From Synchiropus splendidus (taxonomy: Eukaryota; Chordata; Actinopteri; Syngnathiformes; Callionymidae), in the NCBI RefSeq assembly GCF_027744825.2, contig NC_071334.1:40773437-40837436 (forward strand): 64,000 bases of DNA. The letters are read 5' to 3'. The translations under genes and the position numbers were made by a program. Positions 33,135 to 44,371 of this stretch are shown here, piece after piece. The notes under the pieces were generated by a model, which was not told the DNA's origin, searched no databases, and was given only the letters and a program-made list of their open reading frames with translations. How positions within the stretch are numbered: the stretch's first letter is position 1; each line of letters opens with the position of its first letter.

Positions 33135-33883
33135 GGCACGCTGACGTGCGACGGGATGAGAAATACAGAATCAACAGAGTAGAAGGTTTGAACAGATAAC
33201 AGGTTTTAAACAGGAGTTAAAAAAAAAAAAAAAAAAAAAAGGGGGGAGGAAAGGGAAGGAAAGGAACTTAAGTGATATAAAACGGGCTCGAAGCACTGGG
33301 ACTCTCCTTCTCGTTTTCTATGCAGAAACCATAAGCAGGTTAAACATATTGGTGTCTTGATGCAGAGTACAAAAAAAGTCAAAAGTTGAGTTTGCTCAAG
33401 GTTGAAAGTAAGATCAGACGCTACTAGATTTGTGCAGTTGTTGCAGACATCTGGAGGGAACGCACTGCCTCCGCTATGTACCACCCCCACATGAGCCGGC
33501 TGCTTGTACAAGTAGGCCTGACTTCCAAGCAGTTGGAATCTGGAAGTTGAGATTGTGTGTGTGCACTGTCCTCTTTCCATAAACACTGCTCGTTTCCCAA
33601 TACAGAGGTGGAACAAACAGGAGGTGATCGCGAAGTCACTCATCCACCGTAAAAGATATACAAATAATTGTGTCTGCACATATGTGGTGTGCGAGGGAGA
33701 CAGAGGAGTCGCCGTTGAGGACTCAAACCCCCCACTCCGGTCGCTGTGTGTGTGCAGCTTCGTCAACACCCTGACCTTCAGCGCACTCAGACCCATACCC
33801 AGTAAGAAAAACACACATTTACGACACAACATTAAGCTGAAGAATAACGCAATCAATACTGCAGGTGATACCCCAAGATCAAA
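32010..33883 (+). other. ERV2 long 5' leader
   Basis: About 1.9 kb before gag. It contains a GT microsatellite at 33090-33132, a run of 22 A followed by 6 G (33219-33246), and a possible ORF at the end. Fish epsilonretroviruses are known to carry an accessory gene here. Confidence 0.6.
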
Positions 33884-33887
33884 ATGA
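33555..33887 (+). CDS. Possible ERV2 leader ORF overlapping gag start
   Basis: 110-aa ORF whose TGA overlaps the gag ATG as ATGA (33884-33887). It is basic in its C-terminal third, with several Cys (CVCTYVVC, CVC). No family recognised. The 4-base overlap would suit coupled translation, and its position resembles the leader accessory gene of walleye-type epsilonretroviruses. Chance remains quite possible because a longer ORF lies antisense here. Confidence 0.3.
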   Translation: MCVHCPLSINTARFPIQRWNKQEVIAKSLIHRKRYTNNCVCTYVVCEGDRGVAVEDSNPPLRSLCVCSFVNTLTFSALRPIPSKKNTHLRHNIKLKNNAINTAGDTPRSK

Positions 33888-35800
33888 GCGTCACACCAGT
33901 TGTCATTGTGAGTGCCAAATACCCTGAGCAGGCAAAAGAAATCCAAAAACTGTCAACTAAATGGGAAAAAAGAACAAGAAAGCTGAACCAAAGCTGGCCA
34001 AAAGAAAGCACATTCGACCCACATATGTGTGAAATCATGGAGGTGAGGATCGAAGACTACAAAGCAAAAGATCACAGCAAGAAACGTGAGGAAAAGAGAA
34101 AATATGAACACAACATTATAAACATGTTCAAAATGGAAGGACAACGCTACAGAAGAAACATCAGAGAAGGATTGATGGAACAAAAAAAGATGCAAGCAAC
34201 ATCTGTTAAGAGCAACAACAACAACAAAGGCTGCCCAGACACCCCTGGATTATACCCATCACTCGTGGGAACAGTGAAGATTAATGGAGACTTCAAATAC
34301 GATGACACAGATGATGAAGACGCATGTGATGACAAAACTGGAATATCAGTATCCAAACACAGAAATACCCCGAATCAATTTCCACCGGAAGAGGGCAGAG
34401 TGCTGAGTCCTGAACACCAGCCCATCTCAAAGCACTGCAGTACCCAGAGGAAAACAGATGGGGAAGTGAAATCATCAATCCTGGACTGCTACGCCGAACG
34501 AAATGAAACACTGAGAGGGAAGATCGGTGGCGAGTCATACTGGACTCAGCTAGACCATGTGGGTGTCGACCCTGAACGCAGAACAAACCGAACAATAATC
34601 GAAGAAATCGAGATGGAGTTGGATGAAAAACATGACAAGTTGGGTGAAACAAAGACAAGACAGCAGGGGGCGAGCGGAGCTGGAAGGGTTGACCTGAGAT
34701 ACCGACCAAACATCAAGCCGCCGGACAGATACACAGACCCTGGTCAGTTTCCTATTCTGATCAAGGGCAACAAAGGTCACTATATCCCGTGGCAAACGCT
34801 CGACCTTGCAGGACTGATTGCCCGACTGCCAGATATCCACGAAGGAGCTGGAAAATGGATCAGGAAGTTTGAGGAGGAGACCGTTGGAAAGATGTTGGCC
34901 CTTGGCGACATCAAGGCTGTGTTGGCTAAGAGTTTGGGTGCAAGCGCGATGGAGAACCTCTTACGTCACAGTGGAAATATCTGGATGATAGACATGATGG
35001 CCGACGGGACCGAGTTCAATCCATACCGGCCAATGCTGTGGAGAGTGTTGAGAGGTGAATTCCCATCCAAGATTGACCCAAAGGCACTGAAAGGAGAACC
35101 ACTTGGAGAGAACGAGAACCCAGCTGCGTACATAAGCAGGCAACTGAAGAGATGGAAACAAGAGATAGAGGAGGAAGCCGAAAACAGTCCTCTGCTATCA
35201 ACTCTGTTCCGCACCTACGTCATCGAAGCCCTGCCACAACAAGTACAGAGCAAGCTGGAAGACGTCGTGGGGTTGACATCCATGCCTCACAGAGAATTCC
35301 GCGACCACGTTGTACACGCCATCGAGAGACACCGGAGAGATGAGCAAAGACAAGATGAACAAGAGAGGGCTCAACAAAGAAAGCTCACTCAACTGCAGCT
35401 CACAGATCTCCAGAGCAGATTGAAGACAAAGACTCAAGCCGCCGTGATGGATCAAGGTGCCACCATGGGGTCAACACCACCGCCACAGCCACCAACACCA
35501 GCAACACAGCCAACAGCGCCACCCATCCAACACCCACCGGTTGCCAATGCCTATCAACAACAGCCGTTCGGGCGACGACCCACACAAATGAGACAGTCTC
35601 AATTTCGAACTTGGGGAAGAGGCAGGACAAGGCCATCAAAAATGCAAGGCCCCCCAGGACTATGTTGGAGCTGTGGTGAACCTGGTCACCTAGCCCGCAA
35701 CTGCCAAATGACCGGCCCCGGAAGGCCAGTGGCACAGACGCAGCCCATACAACAAAGAGGACCAGCAAACCCCTGGGCAGGTGCAAATTATGGATATTAG
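33884..35800 (+). CDS. gag: ERV2 Gag
   Basis: Unbroken 638-aa ORF. N-terminal ~250 residues are charged and helical (matrix-like), with no Gly at position 2, so no N-myristoylation is expected. A capsid-like region follows around 280-480 (PPDRYTDPGQFPILIK, then WRVLRGEFPSKIDP and ALPQQVQSKLEDVVGL). PTAP in QPTAPP near residue 545 is a late-budding motif. One zinc knuckle CWSCGEPGHLARNC (C-X2-C-X4-H-X4-C) lies near 595. The ORF ends in TAG at 35798-35800 and pol continues in the same frame, as in gamma- and epsilonretroviruses that suppress the stop. Confidence 0.92.
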   Translation: MSVTPVVIVSAKYPEQAKEIQKLSTKWEKRTRKLNQSWPKESTFDPHMCEIMEVRIEDYKAKDHSKKREEKRKYEHNIINMFKMEGQRYRRNIREGLMEQKKMQATSVKSNNNNKGCPDTPGLYPSLVGTVKINGDFKYDDTDDEDACDDKTGISVSKHRNTPNQFPPEEGRVLSPEHQPISKHCSTQRKTDGEVKSSILDCYAERNETLRGKIGGESYWTQLDHVGVDPERRTNRTIIEEIEMELDEKHDKLGETKTRQQGASGAGRVDLRYRPNIKPPDRYTDPGQFPILIKGNKGHYIPWQTLDLAGLIARLPDIHEGAGKWIRKFEEETVGKMLALGDIKAVLAKSLGASAMENLLRHSGNIWMIDMMADGTEFNPYRPMLWRVLRGEFPSKIDPKALKGEPLGENENPAAYISRQLKRWKQEIEEEAENSPLLSTLFRTYVIEALPQQVQSKLEDVVGLTSMPHREFRDHVVHAIERHRRDEQRQDEQERAQQRKLTQLQLTDLQSRLKTKTQAAVMDQGATMGSTPPPQPPTPATQPTAPPIQHPPVANAYQQQPFGRRPTQMRQSQFRTWGRGRTRPSKMQGPPGLCWSCGEPGHLARNCQMTGPGRPVAQTQPIQQRGPANPWAGANYGY

Positions 35801-38800
35801 CGGGGCCCAGAGAATCCTACCGGGGAGGGCCAGCTTTCAAGCCAAACAGGAGAAGCTGGCAGAGAACCAATCATTCAAGTGAAATTGGAAGACAGGCAAG
35901 TTCCAATGTTAATCGATACTGGAGCCACTTACACCTGCGTGAGTCCAAAGTATGCCACCCACCTCCCCATGTCCGACAAGTATGTCAAAACAGTAGGATT
36001 CTCGGGATTAAAACAAACCATTCCAATGACAGTTCCAGTGAGACTTGCCACCGATGTGGGTGAAGTCCAAATACCCATTCTAGTATCAGACCAAACCCCT
36101 GTCAATCTGCTGGGAAGAGATGCACTGTGCAAATTGAAAATCAACATCTGGTGCACACCAGAGGGAGTGTACATTGACAAGAGTGGAGTAGACCACCAAA
36201 TGCTCCAACAGACAAAAGGTGCAAAAGTGTACTGGTTAGGGGATGTCCAGGAACCAACAACACACACGTTCAAAACTTGGGAACTGTACATCCAAGCACA
36301 GATTCCAAAAGCCAGAAAACCTGCCTCGGACTATCACTGCACAATGTATTATGATCCATCATGCAGCAAAATCTTTGAAGAAATATGGGACAAGAGGACA
36401 AAAGGACTGACCGTTGACATAGAGACGGAGAGCATCATAGTCGGACAACAAGGTGCCGCCCTCGAGGTCAAACCAAATGACTTCATTATGCAATGGTTTC
36501 AGGTGTTAGAATCTGAACCACACATCACACTCGTGGTGAATGACGGTTTTGAATCCAAAGATCTTGGTCCGATGGTGAAAGCAGCAAGACAGCTAGAGTG
36601 GCTGACAACGGAAAACCCGAAAATATTCACCTCAAGTGAAGGAACCATGATCAAAATTGTCTGTGAAACCACGATGAAAGCAAAACCACAAGTGGTGACA
36701 ATACCAGAACTAACACAACCCCACTACGGTCCAGACGAAGAAGAGGACGAGGAAGAAGAGGACCTGAAAAAAGACATGTTATTACGTGTCCCTGAATGTG
36801 TGTGGTCAAATCATGACACAGATGTGGGGTTGGTTAAATCAGCCACCCCGGTCAACATATGATTGAAGCCAAATGTGCAGTTGCCATCACGACCTCAATA
36901 CCCACTGAAACCAGAAGCAGAAGAAGGAGTTCAAAAAACCATTAGCGGACTTTTGAGAGCAGGAGTACTGATTGAGACACACAGCCAGTGCAATACTCCA
37001 ATATTTCCAGTTCTCAAAGCAGATCAATCCAAATATAGGCTTGTTCACGACCTCAGAGCAGTCAATGAAGTGGTGGAAGACTGGCCAGCTGAAGTGCCAA
37101 ATCCAAACACTATTCTCACAAATGTGCCGCCAGACGCAAGATTCTTCACAGTAATCGACTTGTGCTCAGCCTTCTTTAGCATTCCACTGTCGGAAGACTC
37201 AAGATATCTGTTTGCATTCACATACAGAGGAAAGCAGTACAGTTACACCAGAATGCCACAAGGATTTAAACACAGTCCACACGTGTTTAACCAAGTACTG
37301 CGACAAGACCTTGAAGGTCAAGACATCAGCAGCACACTGATACAGTATGTTGATGATTTGCTAATCTGTTCAACGATGCTCGAAGACTGTCACAGAGACT
37401 CCATTAAAGTGCTGCAGAGGTTAGCAGAAGCGGGACACAAAGCATCACAAAAGAAACTGCAATACTGCCGGGCCCAAGTTGAATATCTAGGCCGACTGAT
37501 CTCACAGGCCACCATCACAATAACACCAGAGCAACTTGAAGGAGTTACCAAAGCTCCACAACCACAGACAGTTGGTCAGATGATGACATTCCTCGGAATG
37601 ACAGGGTTCAGTTCAGAGTGGATTGAAGACTACGCCAGAAAAACAAACCCACTCAGAGATCTGATAAAGGCAGCAGGAACAACGACCCTGAATGCAGCAC
37701 TGGAATGGGCAGAGGAAGCCAGAGATGCATTTGAAGCAATCAAACAAGAGATGCAGAGGGCACCATCTCTAGCAACACCAGACTACACCAAACCATTTCT
37801 ACTGTATGTTGCAAACAGACACAACATGTATGCCACAGCAGTTCTAATGCAAGAGACATGTAGTGGCAGACAGAAACAACCGATCGCTTACTACAGCACC
37901 AAACTTGACAACGTTGTCCAAGGCTGGCCGCCATGCTATCAAGGGCTAGCTGCTGTACAATATGCTTATGAGAAAGCAACAACCATAACCATGGGCTATC
38001 CAGTGACAATATACACCCACCACAAAATCACAGAACTGATCAACCAAGGGAGGTTTGTAGTCACACAAGCAAGGTGTCTACAGTTCATGCCACTGCTAAC
38101 ATACCCAGACATCACCATCAAGAGATGCGTGACAGCAAACCCAGCAAATGTTGTCCCTTTCAACTTTGAGGGAGAGCCACACGAATGCATTGCAGAAACA
38201 ATGAAGTATACAAGACTGAGACCAGATTTAGAGTCTACTCCATTGATCAACGCAGAGGAAGTGTATTTTGTTGATGGCTCATGTTTCAGGGATTACCAAG
38301 GAAGCCATGCTGGCTATGCGGTGGTCAGACAGGAAGAAGAACAGTTGTGACAGTGAAAGCTGAGAGTTGTGATCAGCCGTGTTCAGCCCAACTGGCCGAA
38401 CTGAAGGCACTGACAGAAGCATGCAAGTTGGCTAAGGGAAAAGTTGCCAACAGCTACACTGACTCGGCGTATGCGCATGGTGTGTGTCACCTATTTGGAT
38501 CAGTTTGGAAGCAAAGAGGGTTTAGAAAGACGAATGGCAGTCCTATTCAGCATGGAAAACAGATCAATGCTCTAATGTCTGCAATGATGCTGCCAACAAG
38601 ACTCGCCATTGTCAAATGCCAAGCCCACAGGAAAGGAAATGATGATGTCATCAGAGGAAACAAAGCGGCAGACGAGGCAGCAAAAGAAGTGTCAAAATGC
38701 AAAACAGCCATTTTGTCACCTATGGTGACATTAGAACCCACAGTCACACCTGAAGACATAATCTTGATCCAAGAAAATGCAGACGAAAATGAAAAGGTTT

Positions 38801-40077
38801 TGTGGAAACAAAGAGGAGCTACTGTGGACAATAAAGGTCTCTGGCGATCACATGAAGGCCTGCTCGTAGCTCCAGCTGCACTTTTGACCATCTTGATTTC
38901 TGAGGTGCACAGTGCAGATCACTGTGCAAGGGGGGAAGTGGTGAAGAAAATCAGACAGCAGGGATATTGGTCCCCATTTTTGCAGACAACAACAGATGAA
39001 GTGCTGAATCAATGTGAGATTTGTGCAGAAAACAATGTACGAAAAAACATCAAGACACCAATAGGTCATATTCCAGTCCCAGAAGGTCCATTTAAACATC
39101 TTGTGATCGATTACGTTGACATGATAAAACCGGTTCAAGGGAAACGCTACATGTTGGTGGTAGTTGATCGGTTTAGCCGCTGGGTTGAAGCAGCACCATC
39201 CAAAGACTTGAGTGCTGAAACAGTAATCAAATTCCTGACCAGAGAAATCATTCCTCGATTTGGCATTCCATCAGAAATAAGCTCAGACAACGGTGCTGCA
39301 TTTGTACAAAAGGTTGTGAAGGGCATCTTGCAGCAACTTCGAATCAAACAACGATTGGGTGCCGTTTATCACCCCCAGAGTCAGGGAATGGTTGAGAGGA
39401 TAAATGGAACTCTGAAAGCGAAACTGAACAAGATCTGTGCAAGCACGAAGCTAAATTGGGTTGATGCGTTACCATTAGCACTGATGAGTTATCGCATGCA
39501 AACTCATCGAAGCACACATTTGACACCACATGAGATGTTGACGGGACGGCCGATGCCAGCACCACATTTGAGGGGACCCTACAAGGGGCCTCCACTTGAG
39601 CAACTACAATCTGAACTTAGAAGTTATATGAAGCAATTAACTTCTATCCATAAGACTATCTATCTGCAGGAGAGAAAACGGGAGCTTGAGGCCGATCGTG
39701 AGGTCGGGCATTTGGTGGTTCCCGGCGACCAAGTGTATATCAAGGTCTTCCGAAGGAAGTGGCGCCAGCCGAGACGTGAAGGTCCATACACCGTGGTCCG
39801 AGCAACACCAACAGCTGTCCAAGTCGAAGGCAGCGCCACTTGGTACCATCTGAGCCATTGTACAAAGGCACAAGGCCCCACAACCAAACAGGAAAGAAAA
39901 CAGGGCAGTGAAGTCAATGATTTAGATAGTCAAAATGTTGATGACAAGGCTTGCTGTGATAATAAGTTGTCTGGTTTGGTTGTCACCAGGAGACGAGCTC
40001 GCGCAGCGACGGACGGGAACCGCGAGACCGGAGCAGCCGACCAAAGTCCAGACCGTGACACCCAAAGTTCCAGCTAA
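35801..40077 (+). pseudogene. pol: ERV2 Pol: protease, RT, RNase H, integrase; one stop and one frameshift
   Basis: Same frame as gag after the UAG. Protease LIDTGATYTCV is near 35910. RT has TRMPQGF and YVDDLLI (37346-37357). RNase H has YFVDGSCF near 38265 and DSAYAH further on. Integrase has a zinc finger (HSADHCARGEVV ... CEIC) and a DD35E core with VIDYVD, SSDNGAAF and GMVERI. Breaks are a TGA at 36860-36862 at the protease-RT boundary, which could be a CGA to TGA change, and a single-base shift within the GAAGAAGAA tract at about 38325-38345 in RNase H. The remainder to 40077 is open. The end overlaps env by 143 nt. Confidence 0.92.
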
Positions 40078-42373
40078 AAAACTCCAGCAGAACAGCGACT
40101 CAGCTAAGTACGATGCGATCACCCGTTGTGTGAAACATGCCCAGAAACACAAACCGTTAAGCGTATTGGTGCAGGACAGGCGGAGTAAAAGTGGGATCCA
40201 GTTCAGAGGTCAGGGAGCTCTAGGTAAGACACTGTTTGCCAAACTTGGAACCACACCACAGTCAAAAAAAGGAAAGGAAGATGACCGTCCAGTTTTGACC
40301 ACCACTAGTCCTATCTGTAATAAAACCACATGTCCGGTCTCAGACTCAACCACTCGTTGCGTCCTGAATGCAACCACTAGTTTAACTCTGTCCCAAAAAG
40401 TCAAGATCCAAATTCCAGAACAATCTATGTATGGTGGGATGGTTGGAAGAGGAATTAACATCATTGAAAAAACAGCATCTGGCAGTTCAAATATGATCTG
40501 TGGGTGGGAAGTAATAAGGTCTAAGGAACGGGTAATGGGTGACCCAGAGTGTGATCTGTCATTGGAAAAAAATCTCACAAAATGGACATTGGGGATTAGG
40601 GCAAATAGATTGAAGCCAGGGAAAATATACGAAGTTGAATTTGTTATGTATTTTCCACATGGGAAGGTATTGGACACAGTCCTGACAACTCCTTTTGAGG
40701 GGTTTCCGAGAGAACTGACAGAGATACCTGAGGTTATAAAACCACGCAGTTCTGATGCGCAAGATCCTGATTTTTATGATTCATATGATGAGTGGGACTC
40801 GGTCAACATGTCAGAGGACGAGGAACTCAAGACAGTGAAATTCAAACCACAGCAAAGAAGCTTTAGACTCACAGAAGATCGACTATGGGATCTAGCCCAG
40901 AAAAATGAGTGGTACAAATGGGTTAGTTATACTGCTAAAGAAATGACGCAGGTTGAATGTTTAATTTGTACACCAACACCAATGGAACTTCCTACTGTAA
41001 TTCCTGAAAAGTACACAGCAGAAGAATGTGCTCGAACTCAAAGGGAGCAATGCAAACAGGGAAATTTTGCAATCATGACACAAGACAACTCACTACTCAA
41101 ACTTCCCATGTGTGGTTTAAACTGCAGATTTTTATATGGATCAAAAGAAGGGCGTAAGATGTTGGACAACCAGGACAGTATAGTGCGTGAAAGATGTGAA
41201 GATTTTGAGATACAAACAACTCAAAAGGAGCCGCCAGTAGATTATAAGGTAAATGAACTTCCAGAATATGAATGTTTTGCTAGTGGAGGATACCAACATT
41301 TTCCTCTAGCAAGACATGTGGGCAACACAACAGTTAATTGTAATGTGACATGGGTAGTTTCATGGTTCCCGCAAGCAAGAATGAATCCTAAATTCCCCAC
41401 TAAACCAGTGTGGTTTGAAAATCCAATTGAATTAAGTCAAACCTGTGAAAACATAACAATGAGCATTCCGCTGGTTCATTTGTATGAAGCGCAGACCGTT
41501 GCTATTGCTGATAGCTATTGGATGTGTGGAGACAATATCTTACTCAATGCGCTGCCATCCTACTGGGTGGGGTTATGTGCATTGGTTCGACTCAGGATGC
41601 CAACAACATTCATATATGGAGATGTAAGTTCAATGTTAAGGATGAGAGGTGAGTTGAACTTAGACAGGCAAAAAAGAGGAATCAGTCTTCACAAAGACAT
41701 CTATATATATTGGGCAGACTCACCTCGAGGTGTTCCACAGGAGTTTAAAGCAGTAGATGAAGCTAGAGCAGGATTAGAATCAATACTCCCTTGGGTACAA
41801 ATTAATAAGAATGTGGATTGGATTAATTATATTTACTATAATGCGCAGAGATACACAAACCATACTTATGAAATACTTAAACTACTGGGAAAACAACTAC
41901 ATGAAACTGGTAAAATGGTGTTACAAAATCGTCAGGTGTTAGATTGGTTACTAGCAGAAAAAGGTGGTGTGTGTCACATGTTTGGAGATCAGTGTTGCAC
42001 TTACATTCCTAACAACACCGCGCCTGATGGAACATTTGCCATTGCAATGGATAAACTTAGAGATTTAAAAAATGAGATAAAAGAGCATGCAGGGGCTAAA
42101 AGTTGGGCCTGGGATTGGTTAGATGGACATCTAGGAAAATGGGGAGCATTTTTTGCAGAAGTGGGGACTACTGCTGCATTCATACTAATTGTCATTTTTC
42201 TTCTGGCATGTTGCATCGTACCCATGATGAGGAAACTGTGTCTGCGAATGATCGAGAAGCAGTTAGCAGTCACGACGGGACTTTGGAACGCACAGATGCT
42301 GAACATGATGCCTGCTGAACAACTGGCTCTCGTGGTGACTGAGAGACCACATCTGTACCCATCACCTGATTAA
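39935..42373 (+). CDS. env: ERV2 Env, uninterrupted, gamma-type
   Basis: 812-aa ORF without internal stops. The N-terminal hydrophobic segment (LAVIISCLVWL, residues ~6-16) is a signal peptide. Surface subunit extends to a furin-type site RQKR near residue 577-581. The transmembrane subunit contains QNRQVLDWLLAEKGG and the CX6CC motif CHMFGDQCC near residue 681-689, the gamma-type arrangement that links the two subunits by a disulphide. The anchor is TAAFILIVIFLLACCIV near 748-764, followed by a ~45-residue tail. Several N-glycosylation sequons occur in the surface part. It overlaps the end of pol, as in gammaretroviruses. Whether it is expressed cannot be judged from sequence. Env capture by hosts is known in fish and mammals, but an insertion this young could be open without selection. 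Confidence 0.92.
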   Translation: MLMTRLAVIISCLVWLSPGDELAQRRTGTARPEQPTKVQTVTPKVPAKKLQQNSDSAKYDAITRCVKHAQKHKPLSVLVQDRRSKSGIQFRGQGALGKTLFAKLGTTPQSKKGKEDDRPVLTTTSPICNKTTCPVSDSTTRCVLNATTSLTLSQKVKIQIPEQSMYGGMVGRGINIIEKTASGSSNMICGWEVIRSKERVMGDPECDLSLEKNLTKWTLGIRANRLKPGKIYEVEFVMYFPHGKVLDTVLTTPFEGFPRELTEIPEVIKPRSSDAQDPDFYDSYDEWDSVNMSEDEELKTVKFKPQQRSFRLTEDRLWDLAQKNEWYKWVSYTAKEMTQVECLICTPTPMELPTVIPEKYTAEECARTQREQCKQGNFAIMTQDNSLLKLPMCGLNCRFLYGSKEGRKMLDNQDSIVRERCEDFEIQTTQKEPPVDYKVNELPEYECFASGGYQHFPLARHVGNTTVNCNVTWVVSWFPQARMNPKFPTKPVWFENPIELSQTCENITMSIPLVHLYEAQTVAIADSYWMCGDNILLNALPSYWVGLCALVRLRMPTTFIYGDVSSMLRMRGELNLDRQKRGISLHKDIYIYWADSPRGVPQEFKAVDEARAGLESILPWVQINKNVDWINYIYYNAQRYTNHTYEILKLLGKQLHETGKMVLQNRQVLDWLLAEKGGVCHMFGDQCCTYIPNNTAPDGTFAIAMDKLRDLKNEIKEHAGAKSWAWDWLDGHLGKWGAFFAEVGTTAAFILIVIFLLACCIVPMMRKLCLRMIEKQLAVTTGLWNAQMLNMMPAEQLALVVTERPHLYPSPD

Positions 42374-42491
42374 TTGGAGGACTCTCATCATACTCCAGAC
42401 GCGACTGAAGAAGGAGGTGTTGTTATGATTACATTACAAATGTGTTTAAATCATGATCTTATGTTTCTTTGCCGGTATAATCACTTGATTA

Positions 42492-42529
<38 letters not shown>

Positions 42530-43062
42530 GGAAGTCTCACCTATGACAAGAAGCAACAAAAGCGAAAATAGACTTCCAGAAAAAAAGAAAATACCATTTA
42601 GGTAGTTCATTATGTTTCATTGTCCTGTAATATGATTGCATAACCATGTGTTCTAATTCATCATATTGTTTATGTTCACACATTGTTTTTGGTTAATTTT
42701 GTGTTCGGGTTTTACAAATTCAAAATGATTTCAAGAAAGTTCAAATTAGTTCAGCATGCATCATGTCAGCAAGTAAGAGTACAATTCGGGAAAACTTTTG
42801 ACGCTTCCGGAAGCGAACTGACTAACATTTTCCTGCGACGGGTACTAACAATGCGCGCGGTTGAGATTTTTTATTTAACCAGACAGCAGTAAACCTATTG
42901 AACTAACTTCAGCTATATAAATCATGTAGTTAACATTTTCTACATTCCTATATCCAGTATATTGTCACTGCTCTGTTACAGTACTAAATAACCTTCAGTA
43001 AAATAAAATGGGATAGCTTGCTAAATTCGGTGTGTGGGTCTGAGACCCACAAAGGGGGGATA
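42374..43062 (+). other. ERV2 env-LTR interval with A30G5 tract and polypurine tract
   Basis: No long ORF. A run of 30 A then 5 G lies at 42497-42531 (AAAAAGGGGGAAG context), resembling a second purine-tract primer. The presumed real polypurine tract AAAGGGGGGA is at 43051-43060, two bases before the LTR. Confidence 0.75.
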
Positions 43063-43486
43063 TGTTGTGGAATAATTTGACCTGTGTCATTAGAGTTACA
43101 AGGATAACTTGTTTCTCAGTACCAATGGAATGTTTAACAGATATCTACCCACTCTGTATTCCAAATACGCCAGAGATGGCTACCTTGGGGTGGAGACAGG
43201 AATGTATGTTTTGTCTGGAGCTGCCAGAAGCTCTTGTGATTCAGACAGAAGGCCAAACGTGAATATGCATGTTTGTGACGACGTATCTGGTCCAAGGAGC
43301 GCCCTTGATCCAGCCCCTACTTAATGTGTCTGTACTATGAACAATTTGATACTGAGCGATGTCAAGCGAAGAGATGATGTTACACTGATGTGGAATAAAA
43401 CAAAGCTTGTATCCCGCTACTTCTGTGGTTTCTTCCGCTCCCAACTCGACGCCCTGAGAAGTGTATACCCCGCTGGCCGGACCACA
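43063..43486 (+). repeat. ERV2 3' LTR
   Basis: 424 bp, same length as the 5' LTR, with four substitutions, all in the last third before the 3' end. AATAAA at 43394-43399. Confidence 0.95.
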
Positions 43487-44371
43487 ATAACAGGATCAGA
43501 GAGCATTCCAGAGAGAAACGTCCCACTCACCACATGGTGTTGCCGGTTCCGTTTTCTCCACCTGCAACTAACCCTCAGCCCGAAGTCACCTCCTCACTTG
43601 AAGACTCTGAGCCCATGCAGGTGGGGAGAATGAGACTGACACTGGAAGAACGCCAACTCCGGATCTCTCGGGGCCTTTGTTTATATTGTGGTCAACCGGG
43701 TCACATCATCCGTGTTTGTCCGGTCCGTCCCAGAGGCTGCCGTCTTCCACTCGTCTCCCAAAATAAGGTCAGTAAAACACCTGTTAGAGTGGGAAGAATA
43801 ATTTTTTCTGCCTCCCTGCGCAAGGGAGAGAAGAACTCTCCGGTCGAGGTGTTCATAGATTCAAGGGCTGATGATAACTTTATCGACGCCTCTTTTGCTG
43901 ACTCATTATCCATTCCTCTTGTCAGGTTGGACTCCCCTAGCTCTCTTTCGGCAATTGACGGCAGTCCGCTCCCACAAGTCACCTCACACTGTCTGGAAAC
44001 CACTCTGAGGTGATCTCGTTTCTGGTTGTGATCTCGTTTCTGGTTCTCCCTGCTTCTTCTTCTGCACTCGTTCTCGGTTTTCCCTTGCTCTCCACACACA
44101 ATCTACAGATAGATTGGACACGGTCCAAGATTGCTGGCTGGAGCACCCACTGTCATGCTCATTGCCTTAGGTCTGCTCCCGGTTCTCTTCAGACCACCCC
44201 TTCCTCCCCACCCTCACCTCCGGATCTCTCAAAGGTTCCTACCTGCTACCACGATCTTGGGGAGGTATTTAATAAGGACCAAGCTCTCTCTCTTCCCCCT
44301 CGCCGCCATTATGATTGCGCCATCGATCTAATTCCTGGGGCTCCTTTCCCCTTCTTCAAACAATCTTTTGG
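43487..44371 (+). pseudogene. Sushi-type Gypsy gag C-terminus and pol start
   Basis: Directly after ERV2 the gag frame resumes (NRIREHSREKR), followed by EPMQVGRMRLTLEERQ and the zinc knuckle CLYCGQPGHIIRVC. The protease-like part has VEVFIDSRADDNFID where the family has D-S/T-G-A, so the catalytic Gly is replaced by Arg. After a break near 44010, sequence with [32 protein letters not shown] marks the pol segment before RT. Homology ends at 44,371, where an hAT fragment begins. RT, RNase H and integrase are absent. Confidence 0.82.

Larger units (their letters stand above)
31564..43486 (+). mobile_element. ERV2: gamma/epsilon-like endogenous retrovirus, 11.9 kb
   Basis: Complete provirus: 424-bp LTRs, primer site beginning TGGCGCCC, ~1.9-kb leader, gag-pol in one frame separated by UAG, env overlapping the end of pol, purine tract, 3' LTR. 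It is flanked by the 4-bp duplication ATAA (31560-31563 and 43487-43490). It lies within the gag frame of a sushi-type Gypsy element. The LTRs differ at 4 of 424 positions. The long leader and 12-kb size resemble fish epsilonretroviruses; suppression of a UAG and CX6CC Env are shared with gammaretroviruses. Confidence 0.93.

Noticed and set aside
33206..33946. 246-codon antisense ORF over the ERV2 leader and gag start
   Set aside because: No family match, begins in the gag region antisense and ends in the A22 tract read as poly-Phe; most likely chance.
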